This document shows, one piece after another, positions 63,945 through 64,000 of a stretch of 64,000 nucleotides of DNA. The DNA lies in assembly GCF_009831415.1 (NCBI RefSeq), contig NZ_CP043727.1, forward strand, positions 1,364,001-1,428,000, read 5' to 3'. The position numbers were made by a program, and so were the translations under genes. The notes beneath the pieces were generated by a model that was given only the letters and a program-made list of their open reading frames with translations, was not told the DNA's origin and searched no databases. Source of the DNA: Yersinia canariae (lineage in GTDB: Bacteria; Pseudomonadota; Gammaproteobacteria; Enterobacterales; Enterobacteriaceae). The first letter of the stretch is position 1; each line of letters opens with the position of its first letter.

Positions 63945-64000
63945 GGGCGATTAGCTCAGTTGGTAGAGCATCTCCTTTACACGGAGGGGGTCATCAGTTC
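63945..64000 (+). tRNA. tRNA-Val (anticodon TAC), truncated by window end
   Basis: The first 56 nt are identical to the copy at 63815, including the TAC anticodon; the 3' part lies beyond the window. Confidence 0.92.

Overview
The window is chromosomal DNA of an enterobacterium, most probably Yersinia. This rests on the gene order cysPTWAM ... crr-ptsI-ptsH-cysK-cysZ-zipA-ligA-ypeB ... alaX/W-gltX-valU, the moderate GC content and the protein sequences; the species cannot be fixed by eye. A complete prophage of about 42.2 kb (13919-56144) splits the cysK-cysZ neighbourhood.

Left host part (1-13918): the end of cysP, then cysT, cysW, cysA and cysM (sulfate/thiosulfate uptake and cysteine synthesis); macAB (efflux, minus strand) beside a CpxRA-like two-component pair; then crr, ptsI, ptsH and cysK on the minus strand. 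Right host part (56145-64000): cysZ, zipA, ligA, ypeB, a FlxA-like gene, a nucleotidyltransferase-like gene, two identical tRNA-Ala(GGC) genes, gltX and the start of a tRNA-Val(UAC) cluster.

Prophage layout: a 38-bp direct repeat with one mismatch marks attL and attR, with arm-type repeats just inside both ends. Leftward early genes: int, xis, exonuclease, methyltransferase, HD nucleotidase, DUF2303 and small genes. Immunity region: OL, a CI operon with two extra genes, OR and Cro. Rightward early genes: CII-like, O-like replication protein carrying five 22-bp iterons, adenine and cytosine methyltransferases, RusA, Rha/KilAC antirepressor, DUF968, Q. A 330-bp block of strong RNA structure follows Q, then hicAB, lysis genes (holins, GH19 endolysin, Rz/Rz1), a lambda-type head module (terminase, gpW, portal, S49 protease, gpD, gpE) and a Mu-type contractile tail module (sheath, tube, chaperone with -1 frameshift, tape measure with transglycosylase, baseplate, fibre). 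Three small modules look like morons: a minus-strand gene at 33829, a membrane zinc-ribbon gene with its own terminator at 48377, and a two-gene unit under a near-consensus LexA box at the right end.

The most interesting points are the structured RNA after Q, the SOS boxes at the antirepressor and at the right-end operon, the leaderless-looking cI with an operator over its start codon, the two unknown genes transcribed with cI (a rexAB-like position), the iteron origin, and an attachment core that lies on the activator region of the cysK promoter.
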